Shown piece by piece: positions 1 to 12,352 of a stretch of DNA of 64,000 bases (its first letter is position 1; each line of letters begins with the position of its first letter). The stretch is from Erpobdella octoculata (lineage: Eukaryota > Annelida > Clitellata > Hirudinida > Erpobdellidae): contig OZ022241.1 of assembly GCA_963978895.1 (NCBI GenBank), forward strand, positions 4,521,467-4,585,466, read 5' to 3'. The position numbers were made by a program, and so were the translations under genes. The notes beneath the pieces were generated by a model, which did no database searches, was not told the origin of the DNA, and saw nothing but the letters and a program-made list of their open reading frames with translations.

Positions 1-566
1 TATTGTATGTATGCACTGCTATTTTTTAAGAAGTTCAATGTAGTAATGTTTGTAAAGCTGCTAGAAAATAAAAACTCTGCCTTAATTTTTGATTTAAAGT
101 TGTCAGCACAAACCGAATTTCAGCTGCCAATCAGCAGATGAATTATCATTACATCAATTACAAACACGAAACAATTAAGCTTTTTTACGGTTTTTATACA
201 ATTTAGTTATTTGTTGTAAAGTAACAAGCAAAAATGTCACAGAGGATGAACAACAGTCAAGAAGTCAAAACAACTTTTATAAACATTGTTATTTTAAAAT
301 ATTGGCAAAAGAAAAAGTGCTCAATTATAAACAAGAATATCGAGTTTCAGATTACCGGCAGAAAATTATATTTGGCAACAACAAACTCTTTAAAGCTGAG
401 TTATATCTGAATTTGTAATCACCAATAATATCTTAAAATCTCAGAGCCTTTTGATGCATTTCTTCCTACGTTTCTTTGACGCCACTTGTAACTTCTGTGC
501 ATCTTTCACAGTTTAACTATTTTACAACCCATAGCTCTAGTCGGGCTAATCAAATATATTACTCAC

Positions 567-746
567 TGCCTTTAATTTTTTGATAAAGCAGAAATGCGAC
601 CACTCGACTCCCAGCTTTCGAGAACAACATCGCGCATAAGGATCGACCTCAGGATTGAGTTTTATAAATCTCTCCTTGATCATTAGGTATCCTAATGAGA
701 TGACTCCGTTATACCTGATTTCAAGCAGACTGCATCTGAAACTCAT
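567..746 (-). CDS. Possible coding exon of an unrecognised gene running off the left edge
   Basis: A 60-codon open stretch begins with ATG at 746 and stops exactly at a consensus donor (GCA|GTGAGT, exon end 567, phase 0). The peptide is basic and Cys-containing (it includes RKLGVEWSHFCFIKKLKA), and I do not recognise it. It lies about 230 bp downstream of the POLR2M stop on the same strand. Any further exons would be at lower coordinates. A short frame near 430-500 encoding many Lys/Arg residues could be a last exon, but I cannot join it with confidence. This could equally be a chance ORF. Confidence 0.2.
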
Positions 747-973
747 CCAGTCAACAGCCTAGTTGTTACGGCAACAACACTTCTTGCTCACCATTATAGC
801 TAATAATGAAGTGGTAAAGTTTTACCATTTTCGAACTGCATACCAGTTCTAAAACTTAAATTGTTGATGAAAACTTTTATGTGCTTGATACATTTTATTT
901 TATAAATTATTTTTATTTATTTCATTCATCCATCACTGCTACTGTCAAACTCACAATTGTTTTTGATCGGTTC

Positions 974-3735
974 TTAATCGTAATCTTCATAATAATCATA
1001 ATCGTCATTATTCTCTCCATTGTCATCACAATCATTACCGCCTCCGAGATCATCACAATCATTACCGCCTCCTAGATCATCACAATCATTACCGCCTCCT
1101 AGATCATCACAATCATTACCACTTCCATTGTCATCACAATCATGACCACAACCAAGATCATCATCTGAGTCTGGTTCAGCATCTCTAAACCTACAAAAAT
1201 AAAAAAATAATAATTGCTAATGAGATAACAATAAACTTTCAAAACTATAGTAATAATATAAGACATTAGCATGGAAACTGATTTTCATAACTAGAGGTGT
1301 GGTAAAAATCAACATGGCTAAAAAGTCATCATCTCCATTTATTTAGTGTTAATACTTTAATTAAAAAAATAATTTAAAAATTAAAAAAAAAACTTATAAT
1401 TTAAAGATTTACAGCAAAAAATCACTTTTTCTCTATCACAAATCAACATGAATTGAACTATTCACTTACTTGATAAACGAGATCGAATTTGTTTCATCAC
1501 GCTTGTTAGGAGGTTGATGTGGAAACTAGAAAAAAAAATTAATTTTTGAAGTAAAAAACATAAATTGAAACTCAGATGTCAACCAAAAAATAAACAAGCA
1601 ACATTATAAACAAACAAAGGCCTAAAAAGTTGAAAACGCCAAAGAAAAGATATGCTAAAAGCACAAAATTAAATGCTCTGAAATGCAAAATAAAATATAC
1701 TGAGAGATTGCTGACCCTGCAAACCTTTAACTGTTTGGTACTCAGGAGCAATGATTCAGCCATGCTTATCTGTTCAACTCGATCTTTGACTTCTGCATTT
1801 CTGACCCTGTAGAAGAAAATTTGTTGCCAAAGCTACTAAAAAAAGTATATCGACCGAAAATTCTGATCACCCATACTACTATTTCAAAATAATATATACA
1901 AAACACGATCAACTTTGGAAAAAAAGATAATAAAGATCACACTTGTTCATTCGATTGACGGACAAAGGCTTCTGAGTGTTGTCTATTATTTCGGACCGGA
2001 CAGCGCTGAACTCTTTGGTTGTTGGCTCCATCTCTGCATCTTGATTTAGCGTTAGATTTTCAAGTTTTGTAACTGATGCTTTTATTAACTCTCTCGTGCT
2101 GAGCTCCTTGTGAGCCTGCTCAAGTTGAATTCTCAGTTTCTCCCCCTTGTCCGGTAGACGCTGTAATAGTGTTTTACTGCAGCATAAAAGTTAAAGTCGT
2201 CACAATAGCTTTAAAGTTTAATCAGATTTAGGTAGTAGAATAAAAATCGATTAGGGTTTAAGTTCAGGCAGGCATTCATTGAGAGAAAATCAAACAAATA
2301 AATAATATTCAAATCATAAATAAGTTAATAAGTAAGTTGTAAACTGTAAAAACAAAGCTGGCCGAGATAATGTGGAAATTATTTACACTAACAAAGCGAA
2401 ATAGCATTATAGTTATTTACATATTTAATAGGTAATCATGTAGAATAGGTCCAGAAATTATTTTCGGTGTTTTTAATTATTTTTTTAATATAAAATTAAT
2501 ATAATTAGAAACAGAATAAAATTACCAATCGGATGATCCAAATAATTTATTGAAAATATAATTAAAGAAGAAGTTAATGACAGAAAACCGCCAGGTAGTA
2601 GGAAAAACTAGGTTCATAAACAGTAAACTAACTAAAGGCGAAGCGAAATGAAATGTCAAATAAATTAGTTGTCAAATAAATTTATTGTGCGAGTTTTTAT
2701 AAAACAATTTAAAAAAAAATTACTTATTTTTAAAAAAAGTATGAATTAATTTGTTTGCCTTAATTGAAAACTATCGCGTTTAACATTCTATGAAGAACAG
2801 TTCAGACTTGAATAAACTTAAATTTTTTTTTAAATAATGTTATTTTGACTGCGTGAATACTATTTCTTGTGTTACTTTTGCTAATAATTTTTTTTTAAGC
2901 GCTGTAAATATTTCTTGTCTGCGCTATAAATAGTAATTTCTGCTTGACTTCGCTATTCATAGTTTTTGTTGCCGTTCTCTTGCGCGTTTCGTGAGTTTTC
3001 CGAGAAAATTTTATTATCAAAAATTAATAAACTGCTTGGATCATTAAATTGGAGTTATTATTGTGATTACAAATATATAATTATTATTACGGGAAAATAA
3101 TTAAAAACACCGAAAATAATTTCTGGACCTATTCTACATGATTACCATTTAATATAGTAGTACAACTAAAAAATGTAAGATACAAAATAAAATATTGAAC
3201 TTATTAATAACTATTAAAAATATATATATAAAACATATATTAAAAAATAACATAAAAATATCAATTAGTAATTGGGTTACAGGCTGATTAGAGCCAGAGT
3301 TAGTAGGTAATATTGTGAATATTTTGATACATTTTCTTAGCATAACTTTGCAAACCATGCTTTTTGAAGTACAAAGCTTTAAATTTAATTATTTTAGCTG
3401 AAATTTTTTCTTGATTTTCTTCCAGCTCAGTTCAATGAAATATAATAAAATTCCCTCAGTATTTACATCAAATATAATATTATGCCTATGGATTATATTT
3501 TAGCATCTTTTTTACAGCTGTATTTTTGTTAATGTTAACAAAGATATCTGCTTTTACTATAAATTATTATTAAATAACTCTGCCTCAGCTCATTTAAGAA
3601 AATGAGTACGTAAACTATAACATAATTGAATATAATAATATTATACTAGTATACTAACTCGCTCAGCAGCTTTGTGTGGGTTTGAATAATTTTGTCTAGT
3701 TCGCTGTCGCTTTTATCGTAAATTGCTTTTTGCAT
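974..3735 (-). CDS. POLR2M: POLR2M / Gdown1 (GRINL1A)-like RNA polymerase II-associated protein, short form
   Basis: Five exons join in phase: 3735-3659, 2176-1943, 1806-1725, 1525-1470 and 1190-974, giving 221 residues and a TAA stop. Gdown1 binds RNA polymerase II in the nucleus and blocks TFIIF association, making transcription Mediator-dependent. Family evidence: an N-terminal helix (TKLLSDKTLLQR) followed by LPDKG at 33-37 matches the human LLRNEKFICKLPDKG segment. Further on, ISMAESLLLSTKQ and FIKFRDAEPDSDDD match the C-terminal human LSIEESLALQKQQ and RYREVRDEDDD segments. It is much shorter than the human protein (about 370 residues): the middle is largely missing. Oddity: beyond the usual acidic end there is a tail of about 55 residues built from GGGNDCDDL repeats, ending in Asp/Tyr. 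The start ATG precedes the only N-terminal exon I could find. Intron 1 holds a transposon. Identity is recalled from the family, not searched. Confidence 0.8.
1000..1145 (-). repeat. 27-bp coding minisatellite in the POLR2M last exon
   Basis: About five in-frame copies of a 27-bp unit encode nine-residue repeats of the form GGGNDCDDL, with the outer copies diverged (DNGSGNDCD, DNGENND). The period is a multiple of three, so copy-number change would lengthen or shorten the acidic tail without a frameshift. Confidence 0.85.
2431..3146. mobile_element. 716-bp non-autonomous DNA transposon with 53-bp perfect terminal inverted repeats
   Basis: The left end (2431-2483, beginning GGTAATCATGTAGAATAGGT) is the exact reverse complement of 3094-3146. 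It is flanked by a perfect 8-bp target duplication, ATTTAATA, at 2423-2430 and 3147-3154. No transposase ORF is inside. An 8-bp duplication fits hAT, P or Merlin superfamilies; the GG terminus is not typical of hAT. It lies in intron 1 of POLR2M. Identical ends suggest recent insertion. Confidence 0.92.
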
Positions 3736-4531
3736 GGCGATTGGGAAATGAAATGACCAAGAAAGGCTCAAATAATAAAAATATCTGTTCCGTCAAAATA
3801 TTTTAAAACCGTTATACAGCTATACAAATTATACTAGTTTATTATCATAGATAGATCTACATAGATAGTAGTAATCCGAGAGTATCTATTATGTTTTAAA
3901 AAAATCAGCAGTCGTGAACGATATTATACCTAAAAAAAGATTTATGAAGCAAACAAAGATTTAAAAGCGACAACGCAGCGTATGACAATGAGTTGTTAGC
4001 TCTGGTTAACTCATGGCTTCTGGCTTGACAACTTTAATTGTCCTCGTTCATTATACTGACTCGGATACACACTTTATTAGTCTTTGTTTAAAATTTAATT
4101 AATGAATTTAATGATTAGAATTAGGAGCAAGCCACTCGAGATCATGTTTATTAATCGCCACACACTTTCTGGGCCGATAAACAGATGAGCAATAGGGCAA
4201 CCGGCTAGGCTAGCTTCTTTACAGTAGTTAATGTCAAGCGCGGATCTCAGCAGCTGTTCTTAAGCATTTCTTGTCTTGTTGGTGAGATAAACATTTTTCG
4301 GATTATATTTATTAGTGTTTTAAAGTCAAGAATAAAGAGCATTGCAACGGACGTAACACAAAATAGAGTTACGGGCATTTTATGGTAAAAGAGTGTGTAG
4401 GTAAAGAAACATTTCAATCAACATAATCGATAAGAAACGCTCGGTTTGTGAATTCGCCTCGACCGGCGGACGAGATACGTTGAACATTTAAAAAAGCCTA
4501 TGTAAGTTAAACTCAAGTTTGAAGGAATTCG
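3736..4531. promoter_or_regulatory. Head-to-head intergenic region between POLR2M (-) and the first CAT gene (+)
   Basis: These 796 bp separate two divergent start codons and should hold both promoters and 5' UTRs. I see no convincing TATA box. The half nearer the transporter (about 4140-4480) is less AT-rich than the rest. No repeat or ORF of note. Confidence 0.4.
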
Positions 4532-7500
4532 ATGACTTGTTTAACCTCCCCCTGGGGAAAGATTTGCCGTAAGAAATCTCTACAACAAGATCTGCTAAGC
4601 ACAGAATTTAAACGATGTCTGAATTTATTTGATCTCGTCTTTTTGGGCATAGGAAACATGGTTGGTGCCGGCATTTTTGTCGTCACGGGCAACACAATGA
4701 AAAACGTTGCCGGTCCAGGAGTTATTCTGTCTTTTGCTTTTGCAGGAATAGCTTCTTTTCTGTCAGCTCTCTGCTATGCAGAGTTTGGCAGTAGAGTTCC
4801 CAAAGCTGGATCAGCATATACCTATGCCTACATAAGCGTTGGTGAATTAATGGCCTTTGTAATAGGATGGAACATGCTATTGGAATGTATCATAGGAGCC
4901 TCGTCAGTTGCAAAAGCGTGGAGCGGAGCTTTAGATGTCACACTAGGCCATGCCATAAGCAACAATACTGTCAAATACGTCGGCGAGATCCACGCTCCGC
5001 TGTTGTCAGATTATCCAGATTTTTTGGCTGCTGCTTGCATTATCTTTTGGACAGTTTTTGTTGCCTGTGGTGCTAAACTTTCTTCCAGTCTTATAACTCT
5101 ATTCAGTGCTGTTAATGTTCTTATACTGATTATTATAATTGGAATGGCATTCTATTACGCCGACTTTTCGTACTGGAAAGGTGACGGGTTTTTACCTTAT
5201 GGATTTTCAGGAACCTTAGCCGGGTCTGCATCTTGCTTTTTTGCTTATGCTGGATTTGAGGCAATAGCCACTGCTGGAGAAGAAACTAAACACCCTTCTA
5301 GAGATATTCCCATGGCTCTTGGAATTGCCGTTACCGTCGTCACCATTTTGTATTTGGCAACGGCAGCTTCTTTATCACTTCTGGTCTCCTTTAAACAAAT
5401 CGACATCGTGGCACCCTTTCCAGCGGCACTTGCAGCACACGGCTTAACGTGGGCACCCAAACTCGTCGCCATAGGTACAGTTATCGGTCTATCAGCTGGA
5501 ATTGTAGCAGCGTTATATGGCATGAGCCGGCTGACTTATTCAATGGCATCCGACGGTCTTATATTTAGCTGGCTAGGCTATGTTCACCCCAAAACACAGA
5601 CGCCTATATTTTCTACATTGGTTTTTGGACTTCTGACGGCAGCTGTAGCGGTTATAATAGACCTCGAGCTTTTGGTTGAGCTACTGTCCATCGGTGTACT
5701 ATGCTGCTTTACAATTGTCTCCGCTAGCGTACTACTCCTAAGATACCAACCGGCAGAAATGTGCCAGTTTGAGTTGACAAATAATTCTGTTATCAGTTCT
5801 AATCTCGCTTGTGAAAGTTTCACAGAAGAAAGTGAAAAACCGACTACAAACTATCAAAACCATGAAAATATAGGAAAATTGAGGAAACCGTTTTCCAGGT
5901 TAACTATTCTAAGAATATTTCCACCGGGTCAAGTTGGTCCATTAGGGGTGTCAGCTATGGTGGTGTTTTCCACCAGTTTGTGGTCAGTAATTTTATTTGC
6001 TTTTGACTCAATACTCTCAAAGAAGTGGTGGGCACTTCTGTTGTTAATCCTGTTTAGCTGTGGATTATTGCTGTCGTATTGTCTACTCAGCGTCCACGAA
6101 GAGAACAGAAGTTTTACGTCTTTCCAAGTAAGTCCAAGTTTCATGTAAATGAATTGTTGCTGTGATGCAAATGTTATTATATGTGCATTATATTTGGTGG
6201 TCGAATTTTTATGATAGCTTATCTAAAAACCATGGGTGTGAAAGGTAGTGGTGAATTTGGGTCAATCCCATGGTATGGATTGAACACTATATACGTAAGA
6301 AGAGAAATAAACTTATAATCTTTCTCCGGTAACTTTTTCATTATCAACATTTCAATAAAAACAGGAATAAAAGCTATACTACACCGAAATACTTCTTCTC
6401 TTGTAGATACCGTTTGTACCTCTGATACCTAGTGCCAGTCTCATCATCAACATAGGTCTCATGCTGAACCTGAACAAATGGACCTGGGTGCGGCTTGCTG
6501 GGTGCCTAGTCATAGGTGACTGGTTTATTTTTTAAATCCTTCACATTAACTTCACCTCCGTATTTTTCAATTTTTATGGTTAAGGTTATTAAAACGTACA
6601 TAGCCGTAACCAGCTATGAGACCGGAGAAAGCCTGCTTCTCCAGTTTTGGTTAGCCACCAGGGACGTAAATTCAGCATTTTCAAGGGGGGGGGGCAAGAT
6701 TTTCCCGCTATTATATAGCTTACTGATAGGGTTACCTGGGATTTTTTGCTTAGTTTTTGCTCTCTTTTTTGCCAATGAAACATCAAATAAATAACAGCTA
6801 TTTTAATTTTTCAAAAATTTTCTCATCAATGAAGTCTACCTGTATACCAAATGTTGTGGATGTGATAAGCGCACACATTACTTTTTTATCTATATTAATA
6901 CGTAGGTACAAGCAGGGAGCGGTGGAGGGATGCATCCCCCACTAGTGTATCAATTGATTTTTTGGGTATAATACCTGGTTTTTGGAAAATGACCGTAGCT
7001 TTTTTTGAGAGGAGAAAGCTGATGTCCTTGAAAGCAATTTGGAAAAATACTTACGACTACCCCTCAGCTTTTTTGAAGAGAATGTGAAAAATTTCTTAAA
7101 TGCATTCCTCCAGCAATTTATATAATAAACTCTAGGTGAAAAAAATTAAATTTTGGAATTCATGGGGGGGACAAATTGTCTACAAACGCCACTAGGTTAA
7201 GTAAAGTTAAAATTTAAAAAAATATAGTAAACTAGGTAAAAAAATTTCAAATTTTGAAAATCAAGGGGGGGGGCAAACTCCGCGTCTTCCTCTCACAATT
7301 TACGTCCCTGTTAGCCAAATAGTTTGGCCTAGGCCACCAATTCAGTCAGGTACCTCCAGTTTTTATTGCTGTCCAATTTCATACGACATAGGAAAACTAA
7401 TTACATCTATATTATGGAACTAAGTTTTGGTCGATATAATTTTATCAATGATCTAAGCAGAAATGTAGATATATTGAAAGTTGGCTAGCCCTAGGCAATT

Positions 7501-7887
7501 TCCCAAATCATTTTTATAGAATGTGTTTTTTTGTGGCGATGTGCTTTTTGCGTGAGTTGGAATCGTTTCTAAATGCTGTATGATTGTTCTATTCGAGACC
7601 TTCGGCTATGTGATTCGACACGTGGTTAATTTTGAGCGTCAAATAATAAGGCTTAATCTGGAATTATTACTCCAGCTTTTTAAAGGCTTTATACAATTAA
7701 GTTCAAAATGAATAACATTCTAAATTATTTTTTTATTTATTTAGGTTTTATAGTATATTTTGGCTATGGCATACGACACAGTAAAGAAAACAAAGATAAT
7801 CCTTGTTATGAATTGATGGTTTCCTCATTAGAATCGGATGAAGAAACAACGTTTTCAGAATCAAAAGATCCAGCGTTGAACAGTTGA
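4532..7887 (+). CDS. Cationic amino acid transporter, SLC7 CAT subfamily (tandem copy 1)
   Basis: Exons 4532-6127, 6407-6515 and 7745-7887 give 615 residues ending in TGA. CAT proteins (SLC7A1-4 and SLC7A14 group) are 14-helix APC-superfamily carriers of arginine, lysine and ornithine, at the plasma or lysosomal membrane. Visible hallmarks: a cytoplasmic start (KKSLQQDLLSTEFKRCL), helix 1 with GNMVGAGIFVVTG, CYAEFGSRVPKAGSAYTYAY, GWNMLLECIIGASSVAKAWS, and the helix 6 region GFSGTLAGSASCFFAYAGFE. The two short exons carry the C-terminal CAT repeat (IPFVPLIPSASLIINIGLML, then GFIVYFGYGIRHS) and an acidic tail. The first exon is unusually long and holds most helices. Intron phases (0, then 1) match copy 2 at 15240. 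A canonical AATAAA overlaps the stop (7887-7892). The subtype (CAT1-3 against SLC7A4/14) cannot be set from sequence alone. Confidence 0.93.
6659..7310. mobile_element. hAT-like non-autonomous element (652 bp) in CAT copy 1 intron 2
   Basis: Left end CAGGGACGTAAATT (6659-6672) is the exact inverse of 7297-7310. Flanks TTAGCCAC (6651-6658) and TTAGCCAA (7311-7318) are an 8-bp target duplication with one mismatch. The CAGGG terminus and 8-bp duplication fit hAT. Both ends carry G-runs just inside. A related lone end (CAGGGATGTAAATT) lies near 9244. Confidence 0.85.
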
Positions 7888-8068
7888 ATAAATACCAGTT
7901 TTTAATTTTTTTGTTTATTTAGGAATTGTAATACGTATTTAGTTCATTAACTAGACAAATCAAAATCACCAATAGACGTTATATTCAGGAGTGGATACAA
8001 TAATCTGGGACCAAGGGGGCCATGCATTTGCACATAGGGGTTATGCAATTTAAAAATTCAGTTTACTC

Positions 8069-8227
<159 letters not shown>

Positions 8228-10103
8228 TTTACTGACATTTATTGTTAAAAAATTTAATTAATTCAAGTTAAATGTAACTGATACAATATAAGAAGTGAAT
8301 GTCGTTGATCTACTAAAGACACAGACTTCATCCTAAAGCAGCTGCACTTTCACGATTGATTTAGTAATTTAAGTAGCATTAACCGTGTAACAGTTTTTCA
8401 TAAACAAATAAAACCAAATTAAGCAAACAATTCATTTGGGAAATGTTATTTATGCTAAGACCTCTGATCATCTGAAAAGTTTAATTTTTTTAGAGAATTA
8501 AAAAACCACAGTTTTCACGGGGACTTTACTTCAACGATATTAACGATGTCATTTGTTTGTCTTCGTGCACAGACATCAGAAACAAAAAATATATACTCCG
8601 ATTCATTTTCAAAAATGTAATTGCATTATTCGCTCTTACTACACCAGCGCTTGTGATTTTCCACCTTATGTGACCAATTTTATATGACTGTCAAAAAGTT
8701 GCACAAACGAGAGCCTGGTATGTACATCTCTGTATATGAAAAATATAAAGATTAAAGCGTTGGGCAATAGTAGGTTATAGATATTATATAGATAACGCCC
8801 AACGCTCTTACATTCAAAACAAAAAGTTTAGTTCAAAAAAAGTTAATATGTACACTTTTATATTATTTTTAACATTTTAATTTTTTAATACGTTAGTATT
8901 AAACACTTTCCGGACCAAAAGTGCCTATGTACGACCATCAAAGGTAATTGCGTAATAAAATTCAATTTTAGTTTACGTAACAACGTTTGAAGGCTTCAAG
9001 CAGCTTTTAGCAAATCTATTTTACGCTTTATGAGCCAAAAGAAGTTAGGAAAAAGTAGAAAAAACAGAATGAGTGCGAGCAGAAACGGTAACGGGAGAGC
9101 AAGCGTGAGCTGGAACGGGAAAGCAACCGGAAGCGGGGAAAGAAACGGGAGCAAGAGAGAAAAACGTTAAAAAACCCTCTGAAAACCCTGAGCAACGCCG
9201 GGTAACCCCTCTAGTAAATAAACAATTTTTTTGGAACCGGAACGCAGGGATGTAAATTGGGGAGGGGGGTTAGGGTTAGGGTTGAACATCATTGAGCAGT
9301 TGAATAAATACCGCCACTGATATTGAATTTAAATACTATTTGGCTATGTTTCATATTTTTCAGTTTGATACAAAAATGTACACGACAGCTGTAGAAAGCT
9401 GTGTCAGTGTGTCAGTCAACAAGCCAAAACGAATTCGTTAACAAGGGAGGGAATATTCAGGAACAACATGAAGTGGGAGTAAAATGTCAACATTACGGTG
9501 ATAAAATATCGGAACGGGGTGGGCCTTTTCAACATCATGCCCCCCTTATGGGTTTGCTGAAAAGACGTCCATGGAAATATCAAGCGTTAGAAAACGCTGG
9601 TCGTTTTTAAAATAAAAACGACGAAATAAAACTATCACTTTGACATCTGCTATTCAAATGTCCTGAAATATTTAATGAGAAACATCGTGTACAAATGATG
9701 AATCAATAAATTTATATTTCACGCTTTACTAGCGTCGTTCAATTAGCTGTTGTGCACAATGAAACCGAGTTATCGTAAAAATTAGTCAGAAAGAAAAAAG
9801 AAAAAGTTTAAAAAAGAAATGAAAAGAAACTATTGCCAGGGAAAATTCTCATTATGCGCGCAAGAATGTGCAATATAAATGAACTTCCCGTGTAGACTAA
9901 TGCTTCCGCTAGTATGTAAATTATTAAAATGCCCAGATATGGCTGGCCTCGGCCTCACAGACACTCTAAACAATGGTTTGGTAAAAAAATCTACCCAGCT
10001 TCACATCTAGTTTCTTTTTAGTCAGAGAAAAACTCATTCTGAATTTGTTTGTCTATCAGAGATTTATTTGAGCATTTGATTTGTTTTCCAACAAAGTCAT
10101 CAT

Positions 10104-10925
10104 CTCCACCACTCAATGGCGTTTGTTAGGTTTATTATTGCATCGGGAATTCCATTCTTCAACGCGGTGGCATAGCGCAGGGGAAGAGAGGTGCATACCA
10201 CCACAGGCGTCACTTTTGAAGGAAAACCAAATTTTGAGAAAATTAAATTTGTATAGATTTTACCACTTTCCCTGGTCATCGAGTTTTGCTTCGAAAAATA
10301 TTCTAAGAACATTAAATCTTTCACGAAACAAATTAAGCAATTCAACATAAACATGTATTTGCAGTCACTGTACAGTTGTACAGTTTGGAAATACAGCACT
10401 TAATGAAGTCATTGCTGCTTTCTCAAAATTTACAAGAACCGTACGTGGACTAGCTTCAGGAATGAGTTGATGAAGCTTTTCTATTACTTGCTTGTATGTT
10501 GTACTTGCCTTGATGTCTGCTCATAATTATTCAACAAAGTTTTACTATATCTTTTAAATTACAAATTTTTTCAAACATCCTTAATTAGTAAATATTACTT
10601 TAATCTTCTAATTGCATAAGCTTAAATTTACATACATTTCATAAGCTTGAGTTGCCAACGCCTAAATGGGCCTATTTGTCGTCCGCCTAAATGTCCATCC
10701 ACTCATTTGTCGTCCGCCTAAATGTCTATCCGCCCATTTGTCGTGCACTCATATGGATTCGCCCAAATGTCGCACGCCTAACTGACGTCCGCCCATGTGT
10801 CCCGATACCCATTTATCAGCTTTTTCTCATTCTATGTATCTTTGATAAGCAATGCCGTGGTTAGCCCAATCCGAATCCCTCGGTTGGGGCACACAGGGTT
10901 TAATAGTTTTCCAAGTTATTGAAGA
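10104..10925. repeat. Dispersed repeat, copy A (partner at 18705-19240)
   Basis: Two blocks are shared with the region after CAT copy 2. The block near 10104-10290 starts at TCATCTCCACCACTCAATGG and contains GTGGCATAGCGCAGGGG. The block near 10815-10925 includes TTTATCAGCTTTTTCTCATT and AGCAATGCCGTGG. Order and orientation are the same in both copies, but the DNA between the blocks differs. This points to a mobile or duplicated element with its own insertions. Superfamily not recognised. Confidence 0.7.
10670..10805. repeat. Short tandem array of about 33-bp units
   Basis: Units of the type GTCCGCCTAAATGTCCATCC followed by (A/G)CCCATTTGTC repeat about four times with drift. It sits inside dispersed repeat copy A and resembles the sub-terminal arrays of some DNA transposons. 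Confidence 0.7.
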
Positions 10926-12139
10926 TTTATTATTATACTCCTACGTGATAAGAAAGAAACATTTATTTGCATTATTATTTGGTAAGTAATTTTTTAGCCT
11001 TGAACCTTCAAATTAAGAAACTTTTATTAAACTTGACTTCTCTGTCTGTCTGTTGTCAAACTTTTGAATTGATTTTTCACCAACTTTTGGACAAGTTAGA
11101 ATTTTGAAACTTTCAGCATAGAATTTAGCCACCCGCCAAAACAATATTCAATAGTTTTCGAAGTGATTTAATCATTATTTCAAATAATTTCAATATTTAT
11201 TTTGTAACGCATTTAAACTTATTCACTAGGTGGCGCTTGTGTCAATTTAATAAACTTTTAGGTAATCATGACTATGAAAAAACTTATTAAAATGTTGATT
11301 AAAGTATTACTATAAACAATGGTAAAACTATTAATTAATTTAGAAATCGATTTGCATAATTTAAAAAATATATAAAAACGTGTTTTAAAAAACTGTTATT
11401 TTAACTTTCACTTGTTTTCAGTCACTTTCTTGTATTCTGTTTGTCTGTCCGCAAAATTTTTCAATCAAATTTTAGACCATTTTCCGACAAGTTACAGATC
11501 TGAAACTTTTAATATGGCTCTAAACCCAATAGCAATACAATATTATATCATTTTATTATTATATCACACAACTAGAAGTCATTTTCTGGAAAGTCGAGCT
11601 ATCGCTAAAAGGGGGCAAAATGAAAATGGTTAAAAGAAACTCGAAAAATCGGGAGTTGAAAAGACAATGTAATAATGTAAACGTTATATGTAAAACCGAG
11701 GTGCCTCAGCAACACTCATATCGTTTATTATTTTTATGACCTCATTTTGGATTTCAACGAATTTACTTGACTTTAGCTGTAATAGTTTTATATATGCCTG
11801 CTAATGTTTTTTTTTACACCGTATAGTAAAAGCCTGCTTTGTTAATGATAGTTTCACATCAAATTAGATTGATCTTTATTCCTGGGCACCTTTGTTAAAA
11901 ATTTATTAGTTTCAGGGGAGGGGTGTATAAAAATAAAACGAAAAAAGGTGCATTAATTCAAATTAATCAATATTTATCGAGAATTTCTGCATTAAAGAAT
12001 TGATTTTCTCTTTTTGTTTTAATTTAAACACAATCTGCAATTCTATATAGGTACACTTCAAACATCTATTCTGATATTTTAGGTTTTTAAGGTTGGAGTG
12101 AGTCTTTTAACAAAATTTTTTTACAAACTTTTATTTAGG

Positions 12140-12352
12140 TGTGGCTTTCTCTGTACGCAAATATTGCAAGTAAAATTTAACCAGTTTTTTGACTAGCTAG
12201 GAAGCTGAAACTTTCAGCATAGCTTTATATTGGATGAGAATACATGATTCAATTAAAAAAATCAATTTGAACATCTTGCGTATTTCTAAATCGAGTGTAT
12301 TTGAAATACAAGTTTGTGTTGAAAAACTCGTTTTTTTACTTGTTTATGGATA
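12140..12352 (+). repeat. Dispersed repeat of about 210 bp, inverted copy at 31557-31770
   Basis: Contains CTTTCTCTGTACGCAAAT, GGAAGCTGAAACTTTCAGCA and CTAAATCGAGTGT. The reverse complement of 31557-31770 matches closely along the whole length. Weaker relatives, recognisable by CTGTCTGT and GAAACTTTCAGCAT, occur near 11040, 11420 and 57500. Probably a fragment of an interspersed element. Confidence 0.8.

Noticed and set aside
8756..8806. Hairpin considered as a microRNA precursor
   Set aside because: The stem is only 10 bp with a 31-nt AT-rich loop, unlike a pre-miRNA.
9268..9283. TTAGGG-like telomeric units
   Set aside because: Only about two and a half units, inside a G-rich repeat end; too short to suggest an internal telomere.
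9363..9610. Possible extra terminal exon or 69-codon ORF after CAT copy 1
   Set aside because: A good acceptor precedes a short frame ending VNKPKRIR, but the phase does not fit the donor of the last-but-one CAT exon. The 69-codon frame has no domain.
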